Shown piece after piece: positions 51,831 through 62,870 of a DNA stretch of 64,000 nucleotides. A model generated the notes under the pieces. It was not told the origin of the DNA. It was given only the letters and a program-made list of their open reading frames with translations, and ran no database searches. Within the stretch, counting starts at the first letter, position 1. The number at the start of each line of letters is the position of its first letter. The position numbers and the translations under genes are program-made. Origin of the DNA: Gordionus sp. m RMFG-2023 (taxonomy: Eukaryota; Nematomorpha; Gordioida; Chordodea; Parachordodidae); NCBI RefSeq assembly GCF_954871325.1, contig NC_088776.1, positions 39,108,508 to 39,172,507 of the forward strand, written 5' to 3'.

Positions 51831-53124
51831 TGGCCAGGTATTTTTTAAAGTATGATTTGATTCGCTATACCCCTAATATTGAGTGGTAAATTGTTGAAAT
51901 AATTTATTTGTTTTTATTGTATCCAGGTATAATAATCTTATGACCAAAGACTTTGTTGTTGGTTTAAAATATCGGTTGTTTCAACTGCAAGAACAGATAA
52001 GGCAGACTTAATAATTTTTACCAATTTTTGATTTATATAATTGTTGCATGCTTATTATGGAATTTTAAAAATCAAAAAATATTCAAGGCAAATAATTTGC
52101 AGCTTCCCAAATGAGGTGCCAAAAACACTATCCAACATAAATCTCCAACCCGAAATAGTAGGACTTTCACTCAACGAGCAGAAAAATAAGGTTAATATGC
52201 TTTTCTATCCCATTTAACCATAACTTTCATACAACCCAACTATCTCGGTTCCCCAGTTGACAGTTTAGAATCCATAAATCACTTCTTCTCTAATGCTTGA
52301 TCTTCTTTGCTTGAATTTAAAAATATCTCCTAGGTTTTTCCTTAATAAATTTTTCTATAAATTCTTCACCCCTTTATTTCTTCTTCCATTTTCAAATTTT
52401 CTAGTTTATTAAAATTATTCGAAATTTCCATCAACTCTGGAAGAAGAGATTCTTAATCTGTATTTTTTAAATCATAATTCAAGTGTTGAACCGAATCTCG
52501 AAAATAGACCTAGGTAATTTGATATTTTTTAATCTAAACCTAAACCAAACCATTTTGCAAAAAAATTTACATGATCTAACTGAACCTTTTTTAAGACTAT
52601 ATAGCGATTTAAATGGGTTCGGTTCATATAGGTTTTATTTTATAAATATTAATTAATGTAATTTAAAAATTACATAATATTTTTTATATTTTTATCATCT
52701 TATCTCTTAGTCTTTAATTTATTTTTTTTATATATTTTATCAAACAATTATGTATTATACGTAATTTGTTTTTATTTAACTATGATGGAATTTGTAATAT
52801 AAATTCTATTATAAAAATAAATAGCATATAGCAATCATTTTTAAAAATGACGCACATACGGTGATTACTGCTTATCTTTCTTAAAATGCATGATTTGAAA
52901 TAAAGATATCATATATAAATTCAAGGGAGATAAAGCTAAAAAAATGATACAATCTGTACTATATCCTAATTCTCGAGATTATATATTTTCGTCAGACAAA
53001 ATAATAGGACTAGAAATCATTTTATACAAACTTGACTGTAATTGAGACACAATTTTTTTTAAAAAGTAGCGATTTAAAGCTACTGAAAATAGTAGCGCGC
53101 TATTTTAAATTTAAAAACATTGCA
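51831..53124. other. Spacer with small repeat scraps
   Basis: 52484-52640 starts GTGTTGAACCGAATCTCG and ends GGGTTCGGTTCATATAGG, probably a MITE of about 150 bp. 53060-53115 (AAGTAGCGATTTAAAG and AGTAGCGCGCTATTTTAA) is a scrap of family D as found at 23801-25913. Confidence 0.4.
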
Positions 53125-53247
53125 GGGCAGGCACTGCCTCCATAACTTTGAGAGCACTCAAATCGCTGGCTTTCCCTATAGACGGGAATCAACCAACATC
53201 ATTTTGACCAATGGGAAACGTACTGACGGAAGATACTTGATTCCAAG
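53125..53247 (+). mobile_element. LINE Pol relic, left part (split by hAT)
   Basis: The plus strand reads HNFESTQIAGFPYRREST, NIILTNGKRTDGRYLIP. The GKRxDGxxLIP stretch is the first half of the presumed endonuclease motif of the LINE family seen at 27360-28020. The reading continues after the hAT at 55967. Confidence 0.6.
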
Positions 53248-55974
53248 TAGAGGTAGGCGCGGGTCTTGAAGTTACACGTGGCCCATCGTGTCACGACGTG
53301 AGTGTGAATAAATTTTAAATTATTAGGCATAACGGGCCTTCCCAAAATTTTTCCCAGGCGTGAACATAAATTTCCCGTAAATCACGGAAATTTTAATTTT
53401 TAAAATTGTTTTTTTATAAGTATAAATTTGTAATTTTATAATTATAATAATATATATTTTCTAATTTAATTTAGTTCTTTTTAAAAAAAAGAATTTTTGA
53501 AAATAAAAAAATCTTCCGCATTTTATAAACAACATCCGGTATTGCTGTTCTATTTTCTATTTATATTTAGGTGTATTATCGCGAGACTTTTTGCTAAATT
53601 TTGCTTAAACCTTTACAGAAAAGTCAGATATATTTTATTTGTAAACTTCGATTTTTAAATGCAACAGAAAGTGAAGGATTTCACAAGCTAGGCCAAGAGT
53701 TAATAAATGTTGATGTTAAATATGAACAACCAAATACAAAAGATATAATTGTTAGCCGGAAAACTCTCATGAATACTATAACTCCAAAAATATATGATGA
53801 AATTAAAATGAAGAATAAAAGCATGATCAATAATAATTACTTGTCCATAATCACTGATTTTTGGACGGACGACTATCAAAATTGAAGTTTTTAACCATTA
53901 CAGAACATATTATTGTTGTAATAGGGTTTTTTTTATTTATTTATTATTGTAACTTTAATACAGGATTGGTTATTTTTGTGAAATTATTTTATATTTTTTT
54001 GTTTGCGGGGATTTGTTTGATTTTGAAAAAAGGAGACTCATCATGAGTCAGTTATATATATTTTTTGGAAAAACAATTTTGTGTCCCTTTTTTTTAAAAT
54101 AAATAGGGCCGTAGGTTTTGGGTGTGGGCTGTTCTCTTGGTCCTCCCTATCTGTTCCAGCCCACAGACGTTTAAATAATAGTTTATGAACTATTATGCGT
54201 ACAAGTACGTGCGGCTTGCCCACAAACGTGTGAAGGGCTCCTCATATTTTACTTTATACCTAACTTAAACCTTCCAATTAGATGGAAATGAGGAAAACCT
54301 AGCGTAGCTCTGTTGTACCTACAACGTTGAGAGGGCGTATGCGCTTTATTCCGTATTCCGTAAAATTTAATATATAATTTTTTTTGTATAATTTTAAAAA
54401 TAATTTTATTACTTGTTTGAAAAATAAAATAAAAATGTTGGGTTTAAGTTTGTTTAAAAAATAAAAATAATATAAATTAGTTCATAATAGGTAAATTCTT
54501 TAGGACGGTCATTCCAAAGGGCAGTTAAATTCTTTAGGAAGGTCATTTAAAAGGGTACAACGTAAACAATTATCATTAAGGATTTTGAATTAAAAACATT
54601 TGTTTTTGCCACAAGGGAAATGAAAACAAGCGTCAATATTAAAAATGTAGTCAATTCAATTTTAGGAATACACAGAAGTAGAAAATAATATAAATAATGT
54701 ATAGTTATGTGACTGATAAAGGAGAAAATTTTATAAGTGAATTCAAAGATGACAAAACGCTAACATGTATATGCTATATACTAAATAATATTATGCATTA
54801 TATTTTTGACAATTATTTAACTGAAATAGCCTTAAATATAAATGGTGTAATAAAATAGTACAATATTTCAAACAATCTCCAGCTAATAGCACGCTAAGCC
54901 ACACCCTTAAACAAGATATATAACGAGGTGAACTTTGTATATATTATGATACAGAGTTTCATAAAAACATATTCTGAAATACAGGTGCAGTTGCTTAGCA
55001 AGTAAGAATTAAATAGATTAGCCACAATTGGTAATCATATGTGAGTTAGAAATTTTTTATCAATATTTAAAGAATGCTTGAATCTGAGCTCAGATTATCT
55101 ATCGACAATAAATGAAGTTAGTAAAATTTGTTAACCTTCTGAAGTGTTACAATAATAATCAAAACCTTAAAAAAACAGAATAAGATTTCTTTTAAAAGAA
55201 AGATTTATTATGCAGATTCTAGATCCGAATTTCAAAAGTCTTAAGTTTTTAATAGAAAAAGAAATGGATGATATATATATATAACAACCTTAAAAATGCT
55301 AAATTAGATATGCATAAATCAATGCCAACTATTATAACTTTCCTAGTTTATCCTAAACTCATAAAAAAAAGCATATTCTAAATGGTCAATGCCAGCAATC
55401 ATTTATAACATTCTCAATTCATTCTACACTCATAAAAGACGGTATATTCTAAATTTAGATAATTTTAATTCTGATGAAGCATTAACATCTAACGATGAAA
55501 GCTGTGAGGATGAACTTAAAAGATTCATCGCTATAAGACAAATAACGACAATATTTTGAAGTTTTGGAAGCATTCATTTCCTTTTTGAGAAAATTAGCGA
55601 GCAATATTTTGTCAGCCCTGGCAAGTTCGGCTTTAGTGAAAGGTTATTTTCTCTAGCCAATCTCTTATTAGAGGAAAGGTGAACACAATTGAAAAAAAAT
55701 GGACATTCTTCTTTTTCTCAATAAAAATTTCGATATATTAATTTTTTGTTATTAATATTATGGATTATGAAATTAATGAAATAAATTCAAAAAATGCAAA
55801 ATAATAGCAATAGTTTTGTAAAATTTAAAAACACCGTGAATCAAAATATTGCCTTTCATGAGCGGGCGGGTCAGGTCAAAATTTTTTTATTGGTTAGCGT
55901 GAATTTTTTTTATTGCCAGTGAGTGGGTAGGCCGTGAATAAAAAATTAGGCCCGCACCTACCTCTAATTCCAAA
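53240..55974 (+). mobile_element. hAT element (family C) with near-complete transposase order
   Basis: The element spans 53248-55966 (2719 bp). Its ends are TAGAGGTAGGCGCGGGTC and the reverse complement of GGCCCGCACCTACCTCTA, 16 of 18 matching. The flanks are ATTCCAAG (53240-53247) and ATTCCAAA (55967-55974). The transposase on the plus strand runs, with breaks: 53601-53885 intact (ESEGFHKLGQELINVDVKYE, SRKTLMNTITPKIYDEI, SIITDFWTDD with the first catalytic Asp), VTDKGENFISEFKDDKTL at about 54700, KFFINI/LSSDYLSTINEV at about 55050, QILDPNFKSLKFLIEKEMDD at about 55210, and the dimerisation end (FLRKLASNILSALASSALVK) at about 55580-55700. GGCGGGTCAGG-type motifs precede the right end. Confidence 0.92.
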
Positions 55975-56240
55975 GGTCAAGGGATCAACTTCTGGTTTGG
56001 GGCCTAACTTGTATTGATTCAACTGCTCCATCCAACCATAATGTTGATGCCCTCACTAAATTAACTAATATAGTTCCATTAATCCTTCTTATACTTTTAT
56101 ACCCATTCCTTTCTCTCTTCATTCCTTTGTAGCAAAGCTTAAAGATTTTTTAGAGAACTAGAGGGATGGGAAAAAACTGATAAACTCAAAGAATCTCTTC
56201 TTACAACAAAGGCCTGCTATCTCTATTATTTGATCCAACT
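55967..56240 (+). mobile_element. LINE Pol relic, right part (split by hAT)
   Basis: It continues the LINE reading with GDQLLVWGLTCIDSTAPS-like residues (the WDxTCxDxxAxS motif), NVDALTKLTNIVPL, FVAKLKDFLEN and KNLFLQQRPAISII (the FLxQRxxxxIxxxN end). The match to the copy at 27360-28020 is in order and on the same strand. Confidence 0.6.
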
Positions 56241-56801
56241 ACCTAAGTTTTATCTCTTCCATTCAACAATTTCATATGCCTCTTCCAAAATTATCTTTTC
56301 TCTATATTCACTTTACTATGCTCTTGAAGAGGAGTTTAAGCTAATTCCTGTTAATCCTTCTACCATAAATAAAAATAAGAATCTTTATTACATTATATCA
56401 TATTAGTTATATTTGCTTAAATTGTATAAAACTAGATATACTGTATTAATTCACCTCTATAATATTCTTGACAGTTTTATCATTTACTATGATATTTCTT
56501 ATAGCATAAAAATAATTATGATTGATATTTAATAATAACTATGGTTTGACCTAATTATTAAAAAAAATCTTAAGTATTAATTTTTAAATGTTTTTCATGA
56601 GTAACATTAAAATATTATGCAAATTTATTACATCCTAAAATAAAATCCATACAATATTAAGTCACAATATGATCTTTGACATCCACATATATGTATTAAA
56701 TTTGAAATGTTATTTTTGAATGATATTTATATTGCCTTGTTTATTATATTAATTTTATTATATGAGCAATTGAATCTTTAATAAACTCATTGATATCTTA
56801 A
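56241..56801. other. 3' flank of ARL5
   Basis: AATAAA on the minus strand occurs at 56754-56759 and 56740-56745, within 65 bp of the ARL5 stop, and is the likely polyadenylation signal. Otherwise nothing was recognised. Confidence 0.5.
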
Positions 56802-56859
56802 TCATGATACCTCTTGATTTTTGACTTTATTGGATAACCATTCCAATCCTTGATACAAG
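56802..56859 (-). CDS. ARL5: ARL5 exon 6 and stop
   Basis: Encodes [18 protein letters not shown] and TGA at 56804-56802, after the acceptor TTATTTAG. Confidence 0.9.
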
Positions 56860-57594
56860 CTAAATAAGTATTATTTAAATAGTTATAGCACATAAAGTAT
56901 ACCCTTCACCAGATAAGGCACAACAGGCTTGAATATGCCATGCATGGTTTTTTAGTGAGGTTAAATTTAGAAATTTAGATATATCTGCCACAGATAGAGA
57001 GCTTTTAATATCTTGTTTATTGGCAAATATTAGTATGGCTGCTTTTTTGAGATCCTAATTATAAAATATAATTAATAAGAAAATAAAAATTGGCAACTTC
57101 ATTAGTTAATATTTTGTGAAACTCTCCTTTGGAGAGTGATAATCTTTCTTTGTCAGAGGAATCCAATACAAATATAATAAACTAGCACAAAAATTAAAAA
57201 TTTTGTTTTACAACATATTTTAAATTAATGTATTTATATAATTATAGATCTTATTATACTTCTGTATTAATAAAGTAGGTACTCCAGGATTGTCTTAGAG
57301 ATTCCTGTCCTCCAATATCCCACATAACAAAATTAATATTTTTCCATTTTATCGTTTCAACATTGCTTCCAATTGTGGGAGATGTATGAACTACCTCATT
57401 CATAAGACTTACAAAATAATCATAAAATTTAAAAATTATTACAATTGATATAAAATAGTTGTTTTTCCGGCATTGTCTAAACCAATGATTATAATTTTAT
57501 GTTCTATAATATATATAAATAAACAAAAGATGCACGTAAAAAAGATACCTTTATCAGTGAAATATGTCCAAAGTTTTGAAAATAAAATTCCCAT
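56802..57594 (-). CDS. ARL5: ARL5-type ARF-like small GTPase, complete, six exons
   Basis: Exons on the minus strand: 57594-57549, 57503-57443, 57407-57260, 57181-57098, 57054-56903, 56859-56802. All introns are GT-AG and short (36-78 bp in the first five gaps), giving 182 aa plus stop against 179 in human ARL5A. It starts MGILFSKLW, with Gly2 for N-myristoylation and an amphipathic helix. GLDNAGKT (23-30) is the P loop, [11 protein letters not shown] the switch I with its Thr, WDIGGQE (65-71) the switch II, NKQD (125-128) and ACCAL (156-160) the base-binding motifs. [20 protein letters not shown] and [20 protein letters not shown] are ARL5-specific. The protein cycles GDP/GTP at the Golgi/trans-Golgi, where known ARL5s recruit tethers such as GARP. 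All key residues are present, so it looks functional. Confidence 0.95.
56903..57054 (-). CDS. ARL5: ARL5 exon 5 (NKQD)
   Basis: Encodes [20 protein letters not shown] to [13 protein letters not shown]. It ends in phase 2 before GTATAC. Confidence 0.93.
57098..57181 (-). CDS. ARL5: ARL5 exon 4
   Basis: Encodes [20 protein letters not shown] and FHKILTNE, phase 0 at both ends. Confidence 0.92.
57260..57407 (-). CDS. ARL5: ARL5 exon 3 (switches I and II)
   Basis: Encodes [20 protein letters not shown] and [20 protein letters not shown] to NTE. The donor is GAA/GTATAA. Confidence 0.94.
57443..57503 (-). CDS. ARL5: ARL5 exon 2 (P loop)
   Basis: Encodes [20 protein letters not shown] plus two bases, between TATTATAG and GTAATAA. 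Confidence 0.93.
57549..57594 (-). CDS. ARL5: ARL5 exon 1
   Basis: Encodes [15 protein letters not shown] plus one base. The donor is AAAG/GTATCT. It carries the initiator ATG and the myristoylation Gly. Confidence 0.92.
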
Positions 57595-57830
57595 ACAATG
57601 TAGGTTATGATGTTATGTGCACCACATGCTCACACAAGAAAACTATAATTATAATAATTTAACATAATCATCTGTTTTGTACTCATTCATATTAAAAGAT
57701 AAAAGATGAAAAATAATTAATTGAGTAATAATTAGAATTAACAAATTTGAGTATATATAATTTATATAATCTATTAAATTAAGGAATACAAGGTAAGGTA
57801 TGATTGATATAATAAACAATCTATGTAATA

Positions 57831-58055
57831 TATAACAAAACAGATGTAAAACAACAAAGTAGTTTTAAAAAATATGGTATTTTTTATTTATGTTTTTTCT
57901 TCATTCCTATTTTTTTTTACATAATTACGACCCTTAAAATATATATAACAAAACAGATGTAAAACTACAAAGTAGTTTTAAAAACTTTAGTATTTTTTAT
58001 TTATGTTTTTTCTTCATTCCTATTTTTTTTACATAATTACGACCCTTAAAATATA
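57831..58055. repeat. 113-bp tandem duplication upstream of ARL5
   Basis: Two near-identical copies (about 57831-57943 and 57944-58055) share AACAAAACAGATGTAAAAC, TTTTTTATTTATGTTTTTTC and ACATAATTACGACCCTTAAA. Only a handful of differences separate them, so the duplication is fairly recent. It starts about 240 bp upstream of the ARL5 start codon and could lie in its promoter region. Confidence 0.93.
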
Positions 58056-58755
58056 TTTCAATATAAATTATATATTTGTTGGCTGTCCTCGTTAACAAAT
58101 ATCCAAATGGTGATGCATGTTATTATAGTAATTGGAATAGTCATGGTGAATACATTGAATAAGAATCGAGATTACTTTGTGACAGTGGCTCAAACCCTCA
58201 AAAAAATTTGAATAGCCCCCTGAAGCAAAATTTTTTTTAATAGCTCCTTAATATTAATATTCCTTTGAACAAAAAATAAACTTTTTTGATTGCCCCCTGA
58301 ACGATTTCTTTTATAATTCTATTAAGTAATATATAGATTTGATTTTATTATTAAAAAATTAATAGGACTATCTAAATTTTTATCAAATGAATACTTTAAT
58401 TAATAGATTCGATTAATACTTATAAATTATATTTTTACTATGTCAGTTTGCAATCAAATTCTGTTGTTAAAAATAGAATATCACTCACTAAGTATTAATT
58501 TAGCATTAACAGTTGATGCTTAATTGACTTTTATTATTTAAATTATTATATAACCTTAATTAAATAAGTATAATCATTTATTAATTGAAAATTAACAAAC
58601 TTAATGAAACTTAGTCAACTAGATGAAAAAATTATGGAATGTTATATTTATTCTAAAAACATGTAAGAAATAATTAATTTGAAAAAGTAAAAAAAAAAAA
58701 AATTATTAAAATTAATTATAAAATCTCTAAAATATTTATTATAAAAATAAACATT
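58056..58755. other. Spacer with a MITE-like end
   Basis: CAGTGGCTCAAACCCTC at 58185 followed by AGCCCCCTGAAGC looks like a hAT MITE left end, with GCCCCCTGAACG at 58294. No full element was delimited. Confidence 0.4.
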
Positions 58756-59376
58756 ATGATATTATCTTTTCCGGAGTATAGCGGCAACATGCAGTCTTAT
58801 ATTGCTGAGACTGATAATTTTTTTAAAGATAGTAAGCTCAACAGTAGTTGTGAGGCTATGCTATTAACTGTTAATTTACCAGATAATATCTTTAGCTTAA
58901 TTCGAGCCATGTCGACAGATGAGGAGTTTGAATCTCCAGATGCTTTGCTGAAAAGGCTCAAATGGATATATAAAATTAATGACATAAATCTTATAAATAA
59001 AAATATTGATAAACATATAATTAATACTTATAAATTAAGGAAAATTTTTGTTGACATAATATCATTTGAAATAATTTTAGTATCTAAATATAAAAATGAT
59101 GAATATATAAATATACCCATAAGATCACATGGTGAAATTTTAAAAGAGTATTATGACTGCAAAAATAATGATATAAATCTTAGTATTGAAAAAATTAATG
59201 AAAATGAAATAGATGAAATTCCCATACACAAAAATTTAAAAAAAATAGAATCCAAATCATTAAAGCTGGACACTTACAAATATAAAAAAATCAAGAGAAT
59301 AGATAATACAAATAAACATTTACCTTATATAATTAATGATAAAGTGGACGAATTTTCCAAATTTAAAATACAATGA
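58756..59376 (+). mobile_element. Gag-like coding remnant of an LTR retroelement
   Basis: A 206-residue frame begins MILSFPEYSGNMQSYIAETD and continues with a Leu-rich helical part (LTVNLPDNIFSLIRAMSTDE, SPDALLKRLKWIY). This resembles the FxGxxxxxxxW/YxxxxxxxF start and helical core of retrotransposon Gag proteins, most like the Ty3/gypsy type. The second half is lysine/asparagine-rich and unassigned. A probable LTR follows at 59724-60007. I treat the whole as a fossil. The family assignment is tentative, and a separate host-like gene cannot be excluded. Confidence 0.45.
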
Positions 59377-59723
59377 AATCTAAATAATGTTTAAAGGACA
59401 AAACATGTGTAGAACCAAACAAACAACACATCACTATCGATTATTTTTGCAACAACACGGATACTTCATAATTTACCAGATGACAATTTAAAGATAAACA
59501 AAGAATTAGAAACTGACATCGAAACATATATACATAAGATTTTTATCAAAGAAAATACACACTCTGATCTAAAACGTTTGGAGGGAGCAAGACATGATAA
59601 GATACCACATTTTTCAAGACAAAACTCTGTCAGATTTTATGATCAAAATAGATGGGAAACTCCTTGAACACGAAAGATTTACATTTAAAGAGAACCTAGG
59701 CGGGGTTCCTGTAGAGAGTGGAA

Positions 59724-60007
59724 TGTTGAATATGGATTAATATTTTATTATAATGGTTATTATATAGCGCAAATTTATATGTTACATTCATTTAACACCA
59801 TTTATATTAATAACTTAATAGCTTCATTTAACTTAACTTGATAGTTTCATTTAACTTAACTTAATTGTTTCATTTAATTATTTAATAGTTTTGTTATATA
59901 TAAAAAGGATAAAATTATTATAGTTTTTTAGTGATATTGTAGTTAAACATTTTAAAAAATATTTATTAAATATTGTCTTATCTTCCTTACTCCCTGCCAA
60001 CCTAACA
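59724..60007 (+). repeat. Probable 3' LTR of the Gag-bearing element
   Basis: The 284-bp segment begins TGTTGAATATGG and ends CTAACA, with the TG...CA ends expected of an LTR. It is preceded by a purine-rich GTAGAGAGTGGAA like a polypurine tract. Inside it are two and a half direct copies of a GTTTCATTTAACTTAACTT-like unit. No matching 5' LTR lies in the window, so the element is incomplete and old. Confidence 0.45.
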
Positions 60008-60091
60008 AATTAGCCGAGTTCAAAATCATTAATCAACTATATTATTAATTTTTGAATTTAATTACCATGCCTTTTCCTAAAAATATTTTCA

Positions 60092-60905
60092 AGGTCCAAA
60101 TAAGTATAAGAAATTTCTATATAAAAAGTAAGTAAACATATAGTTTATAATCCTCTATAATATATAATTGGTTATAAAATATTAGGTAAAATGCTACTTT
60201 TACAGACGTATTTAACAGTTATATACAGTTAATATTTTAGTAAATTTTATTAATTAATGCTTTTGATAATAAATATATCTAACAATTTGCATTCAATTCC
60301 TTAACGTCATCTATTTTTTAAAAAATATTGTTAAAAATTAAACATCTTATTATTCATCCCACCGTAGCCAGGATTTTCTTAAAGGGGGGAAATTAAAAAT
60401 TTCTTTTCTTATATATATACTCATAAAATATTTTTGCAAGATATAATGTTAATTTTAATATAAAAAAAATATTATCTTTATTTAAAATATAAGCAATTGG
60501 TTAATAGATTATATCAAAATATAAGCCTGGAACAAATAGGAAATATATTTTTATTAGTTTATATAAAATATAATAAATTGCATATATATATATATATAAT
60601 AATACAAAAACGTAGTAAATATTTATTCCAAATAAGTATAAGAAATTTCTTTATATATAGTAAGTAGAGCTTATAGTTGATATTTCTCTATTATATAGAA
60701 TGGTTACAAAATATTAGGTAAAATGCCACTTTTACAGACATATTTGACAGTTAGAGAATATATTACAGTTAATATTTTAACAAATTTTACTAGTAAATGC
60801 TTTTGATAATAAATATAAGCATTGCATTCAAATCTTTAACGCCATCTATTTATTTAAAAATATTATTACAAATCTAAACATCTTATGATTTATCCCACAA
60901 TGGAT
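60092..60905. repeat. Two imperfect direct copies of a 270-bp sequence, 530 bp apart
   Basis: Copy 1 (60092-60362) and copy 2 (60622-60905) share CCAAATAAGTATAAGAAATT, AAAATATTAGGTAAAATGC, ACTTTTACAGACATATTTGACAG-type sequence and AATGCTTTTGATAATAAATA in the same order. The right flank of the MITE at 61567 (CATCCTACAATGGATGTAAT) continues copy 1, matching ATCCCACAATGGATGTACC after copy 2. Confidence 0.8.
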
Positions 60906-61574
60906 GTACCTTATTAGATATTAACGCTACTGAAATATAGAATTATTTTTTTCATTTACATTCTTTAAAAGATATTTTCTGATGTCCTTATCAATATTCT
61001 ATAGTCTTTTGTAAAATATTTAATTCTCTATTGGTAAAGATTATTTGATTGTCATAAGAGATTAGATAAAATTAGATATAATGTAAATCTACTACACATA
61101 ATATTCCACTGTTTGCATTGTGCGTTAATTTTTACTTAATTTATAATTTAATTTTATCAATAATTTTATAATTATATTTTATTTTATAAAGAAAAAAAAA
61201 GTTAAAGTTACTTACTTTATAAAAAATTATATTTGAGATATTATATAATTTAGTAATTTTATGAATCTATTAATAGTAATTATAACACATTCCACTTTTG
61301 TCTTAAGACTTATCTTTGGCTTATATTTCATTTCCTAAAAAACATTTTTGGTTTCACTTTTTTTATATTTAATTTGCTTTTTTCCAAAAAGCATGAATTA
61401 TAATCAATAGTTTAAGGTATATGAATACATTTTTGGGGGACAGGGGGTAGAGAGAGGACTAAAGAAGATGTTTTGATTAGCTTAAAATGATATTCACAAA
61501 AAGTGATAAATTTCTGAAGGGGAGGGGATTTCCCTTTGCCTTCCCCTCCCCCTGGCTACGCCTATGCATCCTAC
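60355..61574. mobile_element. CGTAGCCAGG-type element with 8-bp duplication
   Basis: The element spans 60363-61566 between CATCCCAC (60355-60362) and CATCCTAC (61567-61574), 7 of 8 matching. The ends CGTAGCCAGGATTTTC and CCCCTGGCTACGCCTATG are inverted but uneven, because the left end has lost about 6 bp. G-rich and C-rich runs flank the ends (GGGGGG at 60384; CCTTCCCCTCCCCC at 61539). There is no coding capacity. It contains copy 2 of the 270-bp direct repeat and is inserted in copy 1. Confidence 0.6.
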
Positions 61575-62600
61575 AATGGATGTAATAAATTAGATATCTT
61601 TTCTTCTCTTTTTTTACATGTTTTTAGGAAAGCTATTTTTTTCTTATTTGAAAAACAGTTTCGGGTTAAATTTTTAATAAGAGTATATTTTTGACTTTAT
61701 TACAAACTACTATTATTTTAAGATATAATATACCAACTAGAGATGGTGCGGCAATAATATATAATATCTTAATTGCTTTCATCATATTATTCTGGTTCTT
61801 ATTTTATAGTTACAAAATATTTCATTTCTTTGCCGTGTAAATAACTTAAAACTTCAATATATTTGCATAAATTCTTCTAAAGATTTTTAGTGTTTTTGTT
61901 ATACCAATTTATCTAACATAATAAATTCTGATATGGGTTAACATCATGAATGTCATGGCTATGATTGCAAATTAACCAGTCTCTATTATTTGTGTGGCTA
62001 TGTAATTTAAGATTATTACTACAGCTGCTGAGAATGGTTGCATATTTTAGATAAGCAATATTGGTCAACGGTGTAGTCGTTTATATATGATCAAAAATGG
62101 AGGATAATTTTTTAGAAATTTAATATCTCACAATGATTTTCTCGATTACTTATCTAGCTTCCATCATGTCATCTAAGAGGAAGCTCTAACCACCATATAG
62201 TTTTATGATTTGTTTATATTCTCTTCTTCAAGAATTGATTTTAAATTTTTCCTTATTAGTCCATTCTATAAAACATTGTCTAAAATGGTTACAGAGAGTT
62301 ATGTTAGTTTCATGACCTTTTGTCAATGTAAGTTGCTAAGAATTATATTATATTCTATTATGTGGTTTTTAAAAACCATTATCAAATTTTTATATCAGCA
62401 ATCGAAAATATTTTATACTAAAATAAATAGATTTTGTATTAAAAAATATTATTTTTAGAAATGTCTTGTATTGTTTTAATTATTTATATGCTAGTTTATT
62501 TTGTATGCATAATATAATAAATGACAAAATATAAAATTCAGAAGTTCAGAGTTAGCAAATTTAAAAAAAGTATGATATATTAATGTAAAACCGGCATTAG
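61575..62600. other. Nothing recognised
   Basis: AT-rich. The 82-codon open frame at 62210-62458 is hydrophobic and AT-driven and has no recognisable features. Confidence 0.45.
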
Positions 62601-62870
62601 AGGGTGGGGCTTCGCCACCCAAAATTTTTTTTTTAAATGAGCCCCCTGAGAAGGATAGCATATTCCATGTATTTGGTCGGGAATTGACTGACCAATATTT
62701 TAAAACTCCAAAGATAATTTCTGTTGGATTGAGCTGAGGTAAATAGAACGGTATTTACTCTATTCGCTTTTTAAAACTATTAATGAGATGACTTTTATGA
62801 ATGGAAGCATTGTCCATAACAATAACGGCATTACTTGTAGGATGTTTATAAGTTCTGCAAAGAATAAGGA
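62600..62870 (-). mobile_element. Tc1/mariner transposase C-terminal relic
   Basis: The minus strand reads HPTSNAVIVMDNASIHKSHL, FKKRIE, then PFYLPQLNPTEIIFGVLKYW and SVNSRPNTWNML. This is the second catalytic Asp (MDNASIH) and the third acidic position (LPQLNPTE) of the IS630/Tc1 superfamily, spaced about as expected. The frame is nearly open with one stop after RIE. A GGGTGGGGCTTCGCCACCC hairpin at 62603-62621 lies beyond its end. The N-terminal half is displaced by the LTR element that starts at 62871. Confidence 0.75.

Noticed and set aside
52102-52192. Exon-like stretch (FPNEVPKTLSNINLQPEIVG) between TTTGCAG and a GTTAAT
   Set aside because: Balanced composition and good splice-like borders, but it is short, has no partner exon and no recognised family. 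It is as likely an element scrap.
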